Shown here in pieces: positions 11,908-23,500 of a stretch of 64,000 bases of DNA (position 1 is its first letter; each line of letters begins with the position of its first letter). Source of the stretch: Erythrocercus mccallii. Taxonomy: Eukaryota > Chordata > Aves > Passeriformes > Dicruridae. The stretch is from NCBI GenBank assembly GCA_013397435.1, contig VZRG01001585.1, positions 114,133-178,132 on the forward strand, written 5' to 3'. Both the position numbers and the translations under genes were made by a program. The notes under the pieces were generated by a model. It did no database searches, was not told the DNA's origin, and saw only the letters and a list, made by a program, of their open reading frames with translations.

Positions 11908-13878
11908 AGGAGCACAGTTCAGGCACAGCTTTAAAACACAAGCTGGCTCTCTACTGGAGCTGCAGCAGGTCCATGTCAAAAAGGATCAGGTCAAGAAAGT
12001 CCCCTTGCTACAGCCCAAGTTAGCTTTTCACAGAAATGTGCCAGTTTGTGATGCCTCCAACCACAGCCAGCTGCCCTCGTTCAATTCCTCACATGCAAGA
12101 CTAACATGCACCAGCCTGAGGTTGTTAAAAATACGTTAAAACCTGTGTTATAGCAGCTTCACTACCACTTTCCTAGAAAGCTGTGTTACTTCCACTCCCA
12201 GTGCACCTCCCTCAGTCCTGACATTCCCAGTCCTTCCCTTGCCATAATTCTTGCCAAAGAGATGTTTCCCTGGCCTGTGGTACACTGGTCAGGACATCAA
12301 ATCAATAGAAAAGGAAACCAGTATGAAAAAGAGGGAATCAGTGGTTGTTCAGTGCCTGAGTCAACTGGGGTGTTGGGGACAGAAGGGACAGGGAAGGTGA
12401 CAAGAGCCAATTTTCAATTATCCCCCACCAATCTCCTTGTTATCACCTGCAGCTACCCAGGTAAGAGTTAAATCCAATCTCATCATTCACAACCACCCCT
12501 TTCCATTTACACATTTACCTTCCATTCCACACTGCTGTGGAAGGGCAGCTGTGCCAGGAAATCCTGTCCTGCCCTTCCAACAAGCCACCTGTGTTCACTC
12601 ACTGTCAGACAGCTCCTTGTGAAGAGCTGTGGGCTTTCTGCACAGCTTCTTTCTGAAACAGCAAGAAAACACTGCTCAACCTGCAAAATCCAGTAGCTGG
12701 AGGGCAAATTAGCAGTGCTGAGTAGTCAAGGGTCAGATCTTTTCCTCGTGGGCTTCAGGAGCATCAGAGAAGAACGTTACAGTAATGCTTACAGCATGGA
12801 AACCAAATGCATTAAAATTTCACAAACAATTAGGTCTCTCTACTATCATTCATCTGGCTATTTTTTACAGGAGTTCCCTTCCCAAGGCCTGCCTGAGAAT
12901 GATGTCAGGCTGAGATACTTTTGTTTCCTGCATAAAAGACAATTTATTTCTTGTCTCTCTTACAAAATAATGATACTGTGTTCACTTGCATCACAAACAG
13001 CTGAAAAATCCAGTAAAATTGAAACACTATTTTTAAAGCCTGTACAAGGAAAAATACTGTCTCACACTTAACTCTGGCAAAGACAAATGAAGGTCAAATC
13101 TTGATTTCTGATTCCAAATACTAATTTTAAGGCTTTGGGCCCTTAAACAAAAAGATTACACTGATAAATTTGTTTGCATTTATGCTGTGCCATCGCACTT
13201 CCATGGTGTTATTTTCCTTTGTTTTTTCAACAGCAAACAGCTGGTTTTTAAATATTGTTTTCCAATGCACTGCTGCCATCAATACAATATCTGTTCTGTG
13301 CACGTACACATTTTCACACACTGCAGAGCACACAGCACGTGGTATTGCTTTACCTCTTCTTTCAGACACTTCTCTCACACAGCTCCTCTAATTGTGGTAA
13401 AACCGTTGGAGATGTGAGACGCTTTGGATGAGCTCAAAAAGAAAACACACATCTTGTGCACACCACAGTGTACACCCACACCCTTTTCAGTCTGTCTGAG
13501 GACCTCATGTTTCTCATATTCATAGTGTTTTAGGTTGACTGTACCTACAAAAAAAGAGAAAAGGCTGCTGAAATTCCGACACCTGAGGTATGACCTTCCT
13601 TTCCTTCCCTCCCAGTATCATACATCTTCCCTTTCACAATTACTTTTCTTGTTATGCTTCAGAGTTTAAACTAAAAGAAACTATATATAAATAGATCACT
13701 TTTTCAGCCTGTCCTACAGGCTGTGACTTTATGACTGTTGGCACTTCCACATATAACGGGTAAAAGCAACATTTTCCTGCCATAATGTGGTTTTCACAGT
13801 GTGGTGTTTTCAGACTGGCTTCCAGCTGCCGGTGCTCAGCTTTCAATTGCTTTTTTGGCACTTAACAAACAGCTCACA

Positions 13879-13897
13879 CAGTCAGTCAGTCAGTCAG
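13879..13897. repeat. Short tetranucleotide repeat (CAGT)n
   Basis: Between four and five copies of CAGT (agtcagtcagtcagtc). Minor simple repeat. Confidence 0.85.
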
Positions 13898-14238
13898 CTT
13901 TGGTGTGTCAGCCTCTGAGCTTCACAGTGGCACTTTCTGCAGGGCTGGGGCAAACACTGTCCTGTTCCTGCAGCTGATCATAATCTTAGGTTGGCTGGGC
14001 TCGGTGGCTGTCAATGATGCATCAGGTCTGCTGAAAAGGGGGGATCTCCCTTCCCTGTGGAGCTCTTGCTGCTCGCAGATCGGGCCACCCAAACCAGAGC
14101 TCACACAGTGGAGAAGAAACACAGTCCCATCACAGTTTTCCTGCTAATCCGGCTGTAAAGGGCTCCGAGCACCAGGACTTTCTTCAGGGACACAGCCCCG
14201 GGGCCAGACGCCTCCATCCAGGCCCCCCATCCATCCCT

Positions 14239-15519
14239 TCAGAGGCTGGTGTCGATGGCGCCTGTTCTGGCCTTCAGGGTGGCCTCAGAGATAGTGTCCG
14301 GCTGCCCGTCCCTGCAGAAGAGCACGGCCGGAGTCTTGCAGGCCCACATGGCCACCTCCGCCCCGCTGGCCGGGCTGGAGGAGGACAGGCCGCTGCCCGG
14401 GACAGGCCCGCTGTGCCGATTGATGTAGCGTTCCCGGACACGCTCAGCCCGGCTCCGGGGCTCCGGCTGGCGGCCCGGCACCGACAGGTAGGCGACCATG
14501 TTGTTCCTAGTCCTGTAGCCACCCTCCCGGCTGCGCCGCAGCAGCACCGAGATGTTGGGGTTACGGGCGGCGTAGATGAGCGGGTTGATGGCGCCGTTGG
14601 CCCAGGCCATCCCGCTGGCCACGGCGTCCATGGTGGGCGAGAAGGGCAGGCGGCCCGCGGCGGCGGCCAGCCCCAGGATGCAGTAGGGCCCCCAGCAGCA
14701 GATGATGGAGACGATCATGATGAGCACCGTGGTGGCCGTGCGCATCTCGCCGTAGGCGCGCAGCAGGTGCCCGTAGGTGGTGAGCGGCCGCACGCGGCTC
14801 TCGGCCAGCCGCACCGCCCGGCAGATGTTGAAGTGGCAGAAGCACATGACGGCGAAGGGCAGGAGGTAGCAGAGCACGATGAGAGCGGCGCCGTAGGGCG
14901 GCCCGAGCCGCGAGGAGCCCCAGGGCAGCACGTAGACGCAGCGGTAGGCTCCGGGACGGGCTTCGCGACGCCCCTCGCCCGCCAGCCCGTACCAGGGCCC
15001 GGCCAGCGCCAGGGCGGCCAGCCAGACCGCGGCCAGCAGCTGCGCGGCGCGGCGCCGGCCCATCTTGTGCCGGGGCTGGCGGACGATGGCACAGTAGCGA
15101 TCGAAGGAGAGCAGGGCCATGGTGAGCGTGGCGGCGATGCCCAGCCCGGCGTGGAGGGCGGCGCTGGCTAAGCACAGGCGCTGCCCGAAGAGCCAAGCGC
15201 CGGGCGGGCGGCTGAGCAGGCTGAGGAAGGCCAGCGGCAAGCAGAGCAGGGCGCCCAGCAGCTCCGACAGCGACAGCGACAGCACGAAGGCGTTGGTGAC
15301 CGTGCGGAGCTGCCGGTGCCGGGCGATCACCAGCACCACCGCCCCGTTGCCCAGCGCCGACAGGGCGAAGATGAGCAGCAGCGCGGCCGCTTGCGAGGCC
15401 AGCGCCGCCGCCGACCACCCCGCCGCGCCCGCCGCCGCCGCCCCGCCGCTCTCGTTGCCGCCGCCACCGCGGGAGAGGTTTCCCGGCACGGCCGCCGCCG
15501 GCTCCATGCGCAGCCTCAT
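14239..15519 (-). CDS. GPR135: GPR135, orphan class A G-protein-coupled receptor (intronless)
   Basis: A single open frame of 426 residues with no intron. It shows class A features: two N-glycosylation sequons in the N-terminus (N14, N22), a TM1 asparagine in SALGN, a possible disulfide pair C116-C194, DRYCAIV at 140-146, CWGP at 275-278 in TM6 and NPLIY at 312-316 in TM7. The segments RTATTVLIMIV, WANGAINP and GYRTRN, and the C-terminal DTSL, match mammalian GPR135 as I recall it. GPR135 is a plasma-membrane orphan; literature links it to melatonin-receptor-like receptors and beta-arrestin, but its ligand is not settled. The extracellular N-terminus is about 44 residues, clearly shorter than in the human protein. 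A second in-frame Met begins at 15507 (residue 5), so the exact start is uncertain by four residues. The gene sits in a CpG island, tail towards DAAM1, matching the mammalian arrangement. Confidence 0.95.
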   Translation of the reverse strand: MRLRMEPAAAVPGNLSRGGGGNESGGAAAAGAAGWSAAALASQAAALLLIFALSALGNGAVVLVIARHRQLRTVTNAFVLSLSLSELLGALLCLPLAFLSLLSRPPGAWLFGQRLCLASAALHAGLGIAATLTMALLSFDRYCAIVRQPRHKMGRRRAAQLLAAVWLAALALAGPWYGLAGEGRREARPGAYRCVYVLPWGSSRLGPPYGAALIVLCYLLPFAVMCFCHFNICRAVRLAESRVRPLTTYGHLLRAYGEMRTATTVLIMIVSIICCWGPYCILGLAAAAGRLPFSPTMDAVASGMAWANGAINPLIYAARNPNISVLLRRSREGGYRTRNNMVAYLSVPGRQPEPRSRAERVRERYINRHSGPVPGSGLSSSSPASGAEVAMWACKTPAVLFCRDGQPDTISEATLKARTGAIDTSL

Positions 15520-15740
15520 GGCCCGGCCCCGCCGCGGCTGCAGAGCCCCGCCGCTCCCGGCCCCCCCGCCCGCTGACGTCGCTCGGCCGCCGTTGCCCGG
15601 GGAACCGGCCCGGCCCGGCCCGGCTGGACCCGGGGGCGGCGGAGCGGAGCCCCTACGGACGAGCAGTGGGGCCGTGGGAGCGCCCCTACACCGGCATCAT
15701 CCCCATCCCGGCGTCGGCGATGGGTCCCCACAGATGTGCT
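14240..15740. promoter_or_regulatory. CpG island covering GPR135 and its promoter
   Basis: CpG is dense across the GPR135 coding region and about 200 bases upstream of it (15520-15720), in contrast to the AT-rich flanks. No clear TATA box was seen upstream of the start, so a CpG-type promoter is inferred. Confidence 0.75.
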
Positions 15741-17395
15741 CCCCTGGCAGCCGTGCTCCCCGCACAGACCCGCAGCCCATCACAAGGACCAGCTACCGTC
15801 AGACACTCACCGGAGGCAGGGACCACCATCCCAGTTCACCAGGCTGGGGCTTGAGGGATCATCAGTTGTAGGATTAGAGATCAGGACCCTCACATGGGCA
15901 GCAGGACCCTCTCCCCACACTCTCATCCATGTTATAGCTGCCTGCCCCTACTTGAAAATTTTCTTAGGGGTCGGGGTAGAGAATAGGTTATGAAGGATGC
16001 ATCCCAATTAATGCCTTACAAACCTCCAAACATCCTGTGCTGGGCTTTGTGACTTGATGTCCCAGTTCTTTCACAGGAGCCAGGCTGGGGGGCTGATCAG
16101 AAAGGAGATGCCCAGAATATGAAGACACGTGGAAGAGTGTGCTCCTGCAAGCACAGAGGATGTGTGTGTCCCTTCCTGTTCTCCTGGACCAGAGGCTGTA
16201 TATGGGACTTACAAGGGGGTTACAGGACAGCTGGGAGCAAGAGCCCAAGACACCACCCTAAAAAACCTCTATTGGCAGCACAGCATACATCAGGCGATTT
16301 TTGTTTCCTCCTGCTACAAAGTTATTTTCAGGCTGACAGAAGAAATCCCTCCCAGGCTTTTCTGTGCCAGCCTTATCTAAGTTCACCAGTATGTCTTTCT
16401 CCCTTCTGCTGCATGAGCTTCTGTGAGATGATCATTCACATTTTCATGTTTCATGTTAACAAGTGCCAGTTCCTCCCATGAGTGTCTTCATTTAACAAGC
16501 ACCATTTTGTCCAGAGACTCAGTGGAAGTGACAGGCCACCAGAGGTCTGAAGCTCTGCTCCTGCCACTGCAAATGCTTGGTTTTACCCTGGAGGGACTCT
16601 GGCAAATCTAGCACTGACTGCCCTCTGTTGCACGAGCTGCCCCTGGACTGGGACAAAATCAGTAAATAATTAGCAGTCAAAGGTCATAATGGCTCAGACC
16701 TTCAAACACAGCTGCTCCTGTTGAAAGTTAACCACAGGGTATTTGCAGCCAGTGGTCCAAGATAAGCAAGAGAGGAAGGCTCAGGAAAGCAGCACAGCAT
16801 GGAGACTCAACAGGAGCATAGGAAGTTCTGCTCAAATACCTGCATCCAGCCCCGGGATGGGAGAAATGAGTGAGGAAGAGGTTGTCTGGACAGGCTGAGC
16901 AGGGAAGCTGGGACATGAGACAGAGCAGCACAGCTGGCTGAGCAGGAGACAAGGGCTAGCAATTCAAACCCAGAGTCATGACATACTCAGCAGAATCCAG
17001 CAAATGAGCTCTGGGAATGAAAACAAGGAAAATGGCAGAGTTTTCAGCTGGCATTTAATAGAAATCTAACTTTGAAATTCATAATTTGCAGACATAGAGA
17101 AGGCACATAAATTTGAAGGCAGCTCTCCAAGATCAGCTCCATTTTCTGTGAATTATTGGGAAGAAAAAGAAGTAAAATACTACAGCTTCTCAGAGCAGCT
17201 TGTATATGCTAATCACAGTGCACCCAATATGCTAATCACAATAGGGCAACAAGCCTGTTATCCTGAAATGTGACAAATGCTGTCACACCATCCAAGGCTG
17301 TTTCTGTTGCAATGTGTGGAGAAGCAAAACAGAAATTCATGGGCAGGAGAAGTGCAGCACCATCAGTGAGACTCTGCCACCACCCATGGCTCGGG
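15741..17395. other. GPR135-L3HYPDH spacer, including L3HYPDH 3' UTR
   Basis: No coding exon was recognised. The right-hand part must hold the 3' UTR of L3HYPDH on the minus strand. An ATTAAA-type signal (plus-strand TTTAAT) near 17053 could end that mRNA. The two genes are transcribed in the same direction. Confidence 0.55.
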
Positions 17396-20243
17396 TCATT
17401 TGAAGAAGAAGCCGTGTTTCAGTGGGTCCTCCTCTTCGACAGTGAAGGTGGCTGTACCAGTGTAAAAGGCTTCTCCTGAGACTTCCACAATGACAGCATT
17501 GTAGTTCCCAAACTTGGCTTCCTGCAGAGGGATTAGGATGAGGATAGAGGCAACAGAAGGTTCTCCACTCTCCCAACCCTACAGAATTCCAGTTTTACCT
17601 GGCATTTATGCAGACGCCCCTCCCCAAGCACTCTTCCCTGCCCTGGTATATCCCAAAGTGTGCAGCAGCCACACAACACAACAAAGTCCTAAAATCCTTC
17701 AAGTGCCAGGTTTGTGGGAGGGCAAGACCCATAGGCACCTCCCTGCTTCCCTACACCCTTCAGGCACTGAAAAGGTTTTTCTGCTTCCCCACTGAGCCCA
17801 TTTCCAGCAGCCCTTGAGACAGGGGGAAGGTCCAGCACAAGCCACTTGCCTTCACTGCCTTCCCAGTGAACAAGGAGCCCGTGGTGCTGCTCCGGAAGGT
17901 TCTGGTCTGGTCCAGCTGGATGAGTCCCTTATGGTACTGCAAGGCAATGCGAGCTGTCACCCCCGAACCTGTCGGACTTCGGTCAACCTACAGCAGAAGA
18001 GATGAACCAGCTCTAGTTTTGGGGTTTAATACAAAATAAGATTGTTCCCCTCAATTCTCTCTACCATCTTTACACTGCACTCAGGGGAAACCCCTCCAAC
18101 CCAGAGTTTTGTAGAGAATCCAGATACATCACAACTGAGAAGGAAAAAAGCAGCAGGTTTGGGGTATTTCTGGACTGTGATTGGCTTTGACACAGTTAGG
18201 GATGGATGATCTAATAAACACTGAGGCTATTTAGGAGCACTTGAAATCTTCCCAGCATCATCTCTAGAGGACTGAGAGGGGCTGCGGCCACCTGCCCCAT
18301 TGTCTCAAGGCAAGACTGGTTCTTATGCTGAGGGGGCTCCTGGCCAGGCTGGTTTTTAAAATCTCCAAAAACAGTGTTGGCCAGCTTCTGAGGTGACCTG
18401 TCCCAGTGCTCCACACTCTTCTCTGCTGGGAAGTCCAACCAAAACTTCCCCTGCCATTTATGTGATACTTTATGCACTGCAGACAAGAACAGAATTTTAA
18501 CACCCCATTCTTCTCCTGTTGTTCATCCCCAGCAGATGTTCCCTGGATTAGGACTTTGGGGACCTGTACTATGGTGGGACCCTGTCTCAGCCCCTGAACT
18601 CCTGGAAAATTCCAATCAACAGGTTTTGGGTATGAACCTTTTTAAAATGCCACCATCTAAGGTGTGCAGAAGTATTTCTGCTATTAGGAGCAAAACCAGA
18701 ACGTGTGCACGGACACTCAGCTCTCCAGAGACATGACAGCAGCACAAGCAATCACTGCCCAAACTAAGAATCAGAACAGTCTCTCTTCTTTGTCGGTGAA
18801 TCTAAGGGACAAAGTGACAATTGTGGTGCCTCTTGTGCCTGAGAAGAGCGTGCTTCTGTACCTGTTCATCTGCAAACACACAGATGTTGGTGGTGGGCTC
18901 CTCACTAAAGGCATCTTTCCCATCCGTCAGTATGGTGCCATAGAGGAAAGCCAGGTCTTCACTCTCAGGGTGATGAAGCTTGAACTGGGAACAGCACAGA
19001 GACGGTCACAAATGCAAGCAACAGCAGCAATGTGTGCAGTGCAGCTTCTGTGAGAGACCAAAGGGGACAAGGCCACGTTGCTGCATTTCTACCTTGGCTT
19101 CGCAGGTAACAGAGAGAGAGAAAAGCAGGAAGGCTCCTCACATCCGTGAAAGGACTGAAATTCAACATGGGGCCAGGAGGATGGGACTCTTCCACCATCC
19201 TGAGCATCTCAGACTGGTGCAGTCACCCCAAAGGGAACATGCTGGGATACTGCACTGCTCATCCATACCTGTTTCTTCACCGCTTCTGTCACTGCACTCG
19301 CTGCACTGACAAGGTCTCTGGTCTTTGAAGAGCACACATCAAGGCCCAGCAGCTCAGCATTGAGGAAGGCATAGAAAGTGCCACCGTAGCCAATGTCAAC
19401 CAACACCGACCCGTGGCCAGGGACGTCAATGGCCAAATCTGAGCACAGAAAGAGAAGAAGGTGAGGAGGCAAAACTGTGCTGAGCCATGGGCTTGCATAC
19501 AGAATGAATGATCCCAGCTGCACGTGAGGGCAGTGGACGGGGATGATAACTTGAGTACTCCTATGGCACCTTCTAGCATCCCTGATGACCTCTGAAGAAC
19601 AGTGGAACTAGGGAGATAATTGGCAGTGGCCCCTCAGCCAGGCCACCAGCCCTCAACGCCTGCACGCCCACCACCAACCTCCCCACCAAAGCCACTGCTC
19701 CGCACCGGTGGCGGCAGCGAAGGCGGGCACACTGTGGAAGCGCACGGGGTTGCCGCTGCGGTGGCCGTCCCAGGGCACGAAGGCGGTGACGGGCCCGCAG
19801 GGGCAGCGCAGGCGGACGGCGCTCTCGGGGCGGGTGGGGGCTGGCACCAGCCCGTAGTCGAGGGCGAAGCGGCCGAGGGCCATCACGGCGTGGCCGCACA
19901 TGGCGCTGTAGCCGGCGCAGTGCAGGAACAACACCGCCAGGTGCGCGCCGTCCGCGGCCGCCCCGCCGCGCACCACCACGGCCCCGTACATGCCGGCGTG
20001 GCCGCGCGGCTCGTGCATCAGCGCCCGCCGCACGTGGTCCTGCCTGGCCGCCACCTCCCGCCGCAGCGACAGCAGCGACAGCCCCGCCGCCGCCGCCTGT
20101 TCCGCCGCCTCCAGGCGCGGGATGATGCGCAGCGGCTCGCCGCCCGTGTGCATCTCCACCGTCTGCAGCACCGCGCCCGAGGGCGAGTGCGGCGGCAGCG
20201 CCCGTCCCGCTCCGTCACCGTCCCCAGCGCCCTGCGCCGCCAT
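17396..20243 (-). CDS. L3HYPDH: L3HYPDH, trans-L-3-hydroxyproline dehydratase (five exons, complete)
   Basis: Exons, in transcript order, are 20243-19706, 19438-19269, 18984-18862, 17987-17850 and 17521-17396. They total 1,095 nt and encode 364 residues; the human protein is about 354. The enzyme dehydrates trans-3-hydroxy-L-proline to delta-1-pyrroline-2-carboxylate. It belongs to the proline racemase fold family. The conserved MHTGGEP is at residues 31-37. The first catalytic residue is Cys116 in MCGHAV. The second is Thr283 in DRSPTGSG, where true proline racemases have Cys, so the sequence predicts a dehydratase and not a racemase. The other conserved stretches are DVPGHGSVLVDIGYGG, EPTTNICVFADEQ and VEVSGEAFYTGTA. 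The start was chosen as the first Met that gives an N-terminus like the mammalian one; the frame stays open upstream to 20432. Introns 1-3 are GT-AG; intron 4 uses a GC donor. The gene is head to head with JKAMP. Confidence 0.95.
17522..17849 (-). other. L3HYPDH: GC-AG intron (L3HYPDH intron 4)
   Basis: Read on the minus strand, exon 4 ends AAG at 17850 and is followed by GCAAGTGG. The intron ends CTGCAG at 17522 and exon 5 opens with GAA GCC AAG. This joint gives GKAVK-EAKFGNY, which fits the family. No GT donor nearby keeps the frame. GCAAGT is the usual strong form of the rare GC donor. Confidence 0.85.
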
Positions 20244-20544
20244 CGCGCCCGCACCGCCGGGGCGGCACCGCGGGGGCGCGTCCGCGCCACAGGCCACACC
20301 CACCATAGGCCACACCCACAAGCGGGAGACCGCGCCCCTTTCGGCCTCTCCCAGGCTGCGGCCACGCCCACACCACACCCATTCAATTGAGATCCCGCCT
20401 ATAACCACGCCCCATCCGAGGCCCCGCCCCATCGGCCCCGCCCCTGCCTGTTCCCGCGCCCGCCTTCCCGGGTGGAACCGACCCGCGGCGGAAGCGGAAG
20501 TGCTGTGGCGGAAGTACCGGGGCCGCGGTTGCTGGGTTACCGCG
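20244..20544. promoter_or_regulatory. Bidirectional promoter between L3HYPDH and JKAMP
   Basis: Only 301 bases separate the two start codons. The interval is CpG-rich. It holds several CACCC and GC boxes (ccacaccca, ccccgcccc types, about 20290-20450). Three CGGAAG-type ETS sites lie near the JKAMP side at 20489-20495, 20495-20501 and 20509-20515. No TATA box was seen. The L3HYPDH start codon itself sits in a GATGGCGGC context that resembles a YY1 site. Shared regulation is inferred from this layout. Confidence 0.8.
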
Positions 20545-23500
20545 ATGTTCCGAGCCGGTAGGACGGGCCGGGATGGGGCACCGCGACGGGGCTGGCAATG
20601 AGGGTGGGGCTGTGGATGGGGTTGAGGGTATTGTCAGCGACTGGAGCCGGCCGGGACTGGCGTTCGATGCCTCTCCCGGTAACGCGGCCCGCGCTCTCCC
20701 CGCAGCTGTGGACATCCAGCCCGCCTGCCTCGGGCTGTACTGCGGCAGGACCGTGCTGTCGGTGAACGGCTCCGTGGAGACCTACGGGGACTGCGGGGTA
20801 AGTGCGAGGCCGGGCCCGGTGCGGGGTGCCTCAGGCGGCTCCCGCCGGGAGCAGAGCGCGGCCCCAGCGCAGCCCCCGCGGCTCGGGCTGACGGCGCTGC
20901 GGCGGCGAGAACAGCGCCCTGAGCCCAACAGGAGCTGCACCCTGACACGCTGCCCGAAGGAGGGGATGGAGGCTCGGTGCTGACCCCGAGCTGAATGGAG
21001 GGGCTGGAAAAGCTGGAACGGAACGGGATGGTGTGGAGAGCTGTGCTGAAATAAGTCACTGTGCACGCCGATTTTATTGCAGTGCTAAGAGAGAGCGAGA
21101 TCCAGGAAAGGTGGGATGAAAGGGAAGCAAGGAACTGGGGAACAGTGGTTGAGCAGCCTGGTGAGGGAGCTGAGATGAAAGGGAGAGGGGTGACAGCAGG
21201 AGAGGAAAATGGAGGCCTGTATGAAGGCTTTTAATCATGCTTCACTCTTGTTTATATTAAAAAAGAGGAGCGAGAGACAGCAAGTGTAAGTTGAGAAATT
21301 ACTGGGGTGATTGTTTCATCTCTTTAAAAATCTGATCACTGCCTTGCCCCATACTGCTTCAAGCTGTTTTTCCATTAACTGCAGTGATTTGCTCTTGGCA
21401 GTGGGATTCTAAATACAACCTCTGCTTTCTGTAGGTGTGTCCCAGAGGCCAAAGAACTGATGACAACAAAATCTGCCGGGAATGTGTGGGGTCTCCAGAC
21501 CGCTATGACTGGCTGTACCTCGGCTTCATGGCCATGTTGCCCCTGGTTTTACACTGGTTCTTTATTGAGTGGTATTCTGGGAAGAAGAGGTTTGTGTACC
21601 CTTTCTCTAGATGAGCTGTTTAAAATTGGAAACCTTTTGTCCACGAGTGATCAATCTGAGATGCTGAACTGAACTGACCAGCAGTTCTTGGAATCCTGGA
21701 CTGGGTTGGGTTGGGGGGAGCCCTAAACATCATCCAGTTCCAATTCTCTCTTGGGTAGGAACATCTTCCAGTAGACCAGGTGGGTAGGAACATCTTCCAG
21801 TAGACCAGGTTGCTCAGAGTCCCATCCATCCTTGTTGTTGATTGAGCTGATATGGTTGCACAGAAGTTTAGAGCAGCTGTAGGAGGGTTTATTTACAAAT
21901 GTGAGTGTCCTGGAGGGCACCCTTTCCAGTCACTGCCCTCAGGGCATGGTCTGTACCTCTTTAATGGTGCACAGTCCATCTGGCTGGATTTGGTTTCCCA
22001 GCAGACAGAAGCAGCAGGTTGTATCATCCCCTCTCTCCTGGGTCAGTGTCAGCAGGGCTGCACAAGTTCAGTGAGAGGATGGGTCTGAGTTTTCTCTTTA
22101 GGAATATGTATTCTGGATTTGGGTCTTGATAGCAGAGCTGCTGTGGCTTTACATCAGAGGAGTTCTGTAAAAAAGAGGTTTAAATCCTCAGCTGCATGTA
22201 GCCATTAGGTGTTGAGACTGGAGTTTTTTAAGAAGTGTTGGCTCTGGAGTGTACTGAACTGTCCCTGTCCATGGCAGGGGATTGGAACTGGATAGTCTTT
22301 AAAATCCTTTCTAACTCAAATCATTCTGTGATTCTATGCAAAGACGGGGGGCTGGGAATGTTTAATATATGAATATTTACCATCTTCAATGAGGACTTGC
22401 AGCTTTGGAAATTCTGCTTATATCACATGTAGCAATGTCACCCCTTCTGAGATGTGTGGCATGTTACCCTCACTGCTTTTTTCTTTTACAAACTAAATCG
22501 TCAAAGAGTTTCCACGCTGAGAGGATTTTAACTGCGGAAGGCTCTGCCCTGCCCAGGCCCTCTCTTTCCAGCAGGTGTTGGGATTTGTCAGGAGCTGGTC
22601 ATGCCTTGGGAAGGCTGACCTGGAACAGAGGCTGGACAGAGCTGGAGAATAAAGTAGATATTTATTAAAAGGCCTTTAAGGCTACACCTTGGGCAGTACA
22701 AGAGCCTGGCCAGGGCTACACCCAAGATGGACTTAAAATGGTCACAAAGTGGATGCCCAGTAATGAGGTCTCACGCTTTTATAAGTTTTGGTCCGTTTGC
22801 ATATTGGGGTTTAGTTGTCCAGTTGCAGCTTCAGATTGTGAGGTCCCATCCTTCCTGTTTTCTCTCTTCAGCCCACCATTGTTTATGCTTTGGGCCCTGA
22901 AAGTTGTCCTTGGTCTTCAGCAGGAAAAGGATTTGTTTTGTCTCCCTACTCAGTGAAGAGAGCTAACACTTAATACGAGGCTCAGAACTACACCCCTAGG
23001 CAGCACAGCATCTGAAAAACACGAAAGCTAAGACTTAAGACATCCTTTCCCCCCTTTAGAGGCTTGACAGGGCTAAAACTCCAGGCCTCCCTGGCAGCGT
23101 GGCAGTGACGGTGTGTGTTGTCCCGCAGCTCCAGCGCGCTGCTGCAGCACCTGACGGCGCTGCTGGAGTGCAGCGCGGCGGCCGTGGTGACGCTGCTGCT
23201 CAGCGACCCCGTGGGCTCCCTGCACATCCGCTCCTGCAGGGTGAAGAAGCTCTCGGACTGGTACACGATGCTCTACAACCCCAGCCCCGACTACATCACC
23301 ACAGTGCACTGCACCCACGAGGCCGTGTACCCCCTGTGAGTGTGCAGGGTTCCTGCTTCCCCCTGCCCTTTGTACAGCTGGGCTTCTGTTTCAGCCCTTC
23401 CTCTCCTCAAAGCTGCCAAAGGTCTTCAAGTGGAGCTGGGATCAATGACAATCAATCCCCTGAATCTTTTGTGCATTGGGTTGTTTTACGTGGATTTAGT

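Larger units (their letters stand above)
3936..14238. other. DAAM1-GPR135 spacer
   Basis: About 10 kb with no coding exon that I can recognise. The open frames here are short, unrelated to known families and not flanked by convincing splice sites. It holds two CR1 tails (6036-6445 and 11540-11907), a 9-bp repeat near 9085, a TTCAC pentamer repeat at 9406-9464 and a short CAGT repeat at 13879-13897. The 4100-5800 part is moderately GC-rich without a clear CpG island. The part just below 14239 is likely GPR135 3' UTR. Confidence 0.7.

Noticed and set aside
14413..15418. Long open frames on both strands overlapping GPR135 (for example 14413-15171 plus, 14561-15418 minus)
   Set aside because: They are by-products of very GC-rich coding sequence, rich in Ala, Gly, Arg and Pro, and have no family resemblance. 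The GPR135 frame explains the region.
19620..20390. 256-residue plus-strand open frame over L3HYPDH exon 1
   Set aside because: It is antisense to a clear enzyme exon and GC-driven, with low-complexity peptide text and no recognised domain.
20244..20432. L3HYPDH start further upstream (Met at 20432)
   Set aside because: The frame is open, but it would run through the shared promoter and add 63 unconserved residues. The Met at 20243 gives a length like the mammalian enzyme.
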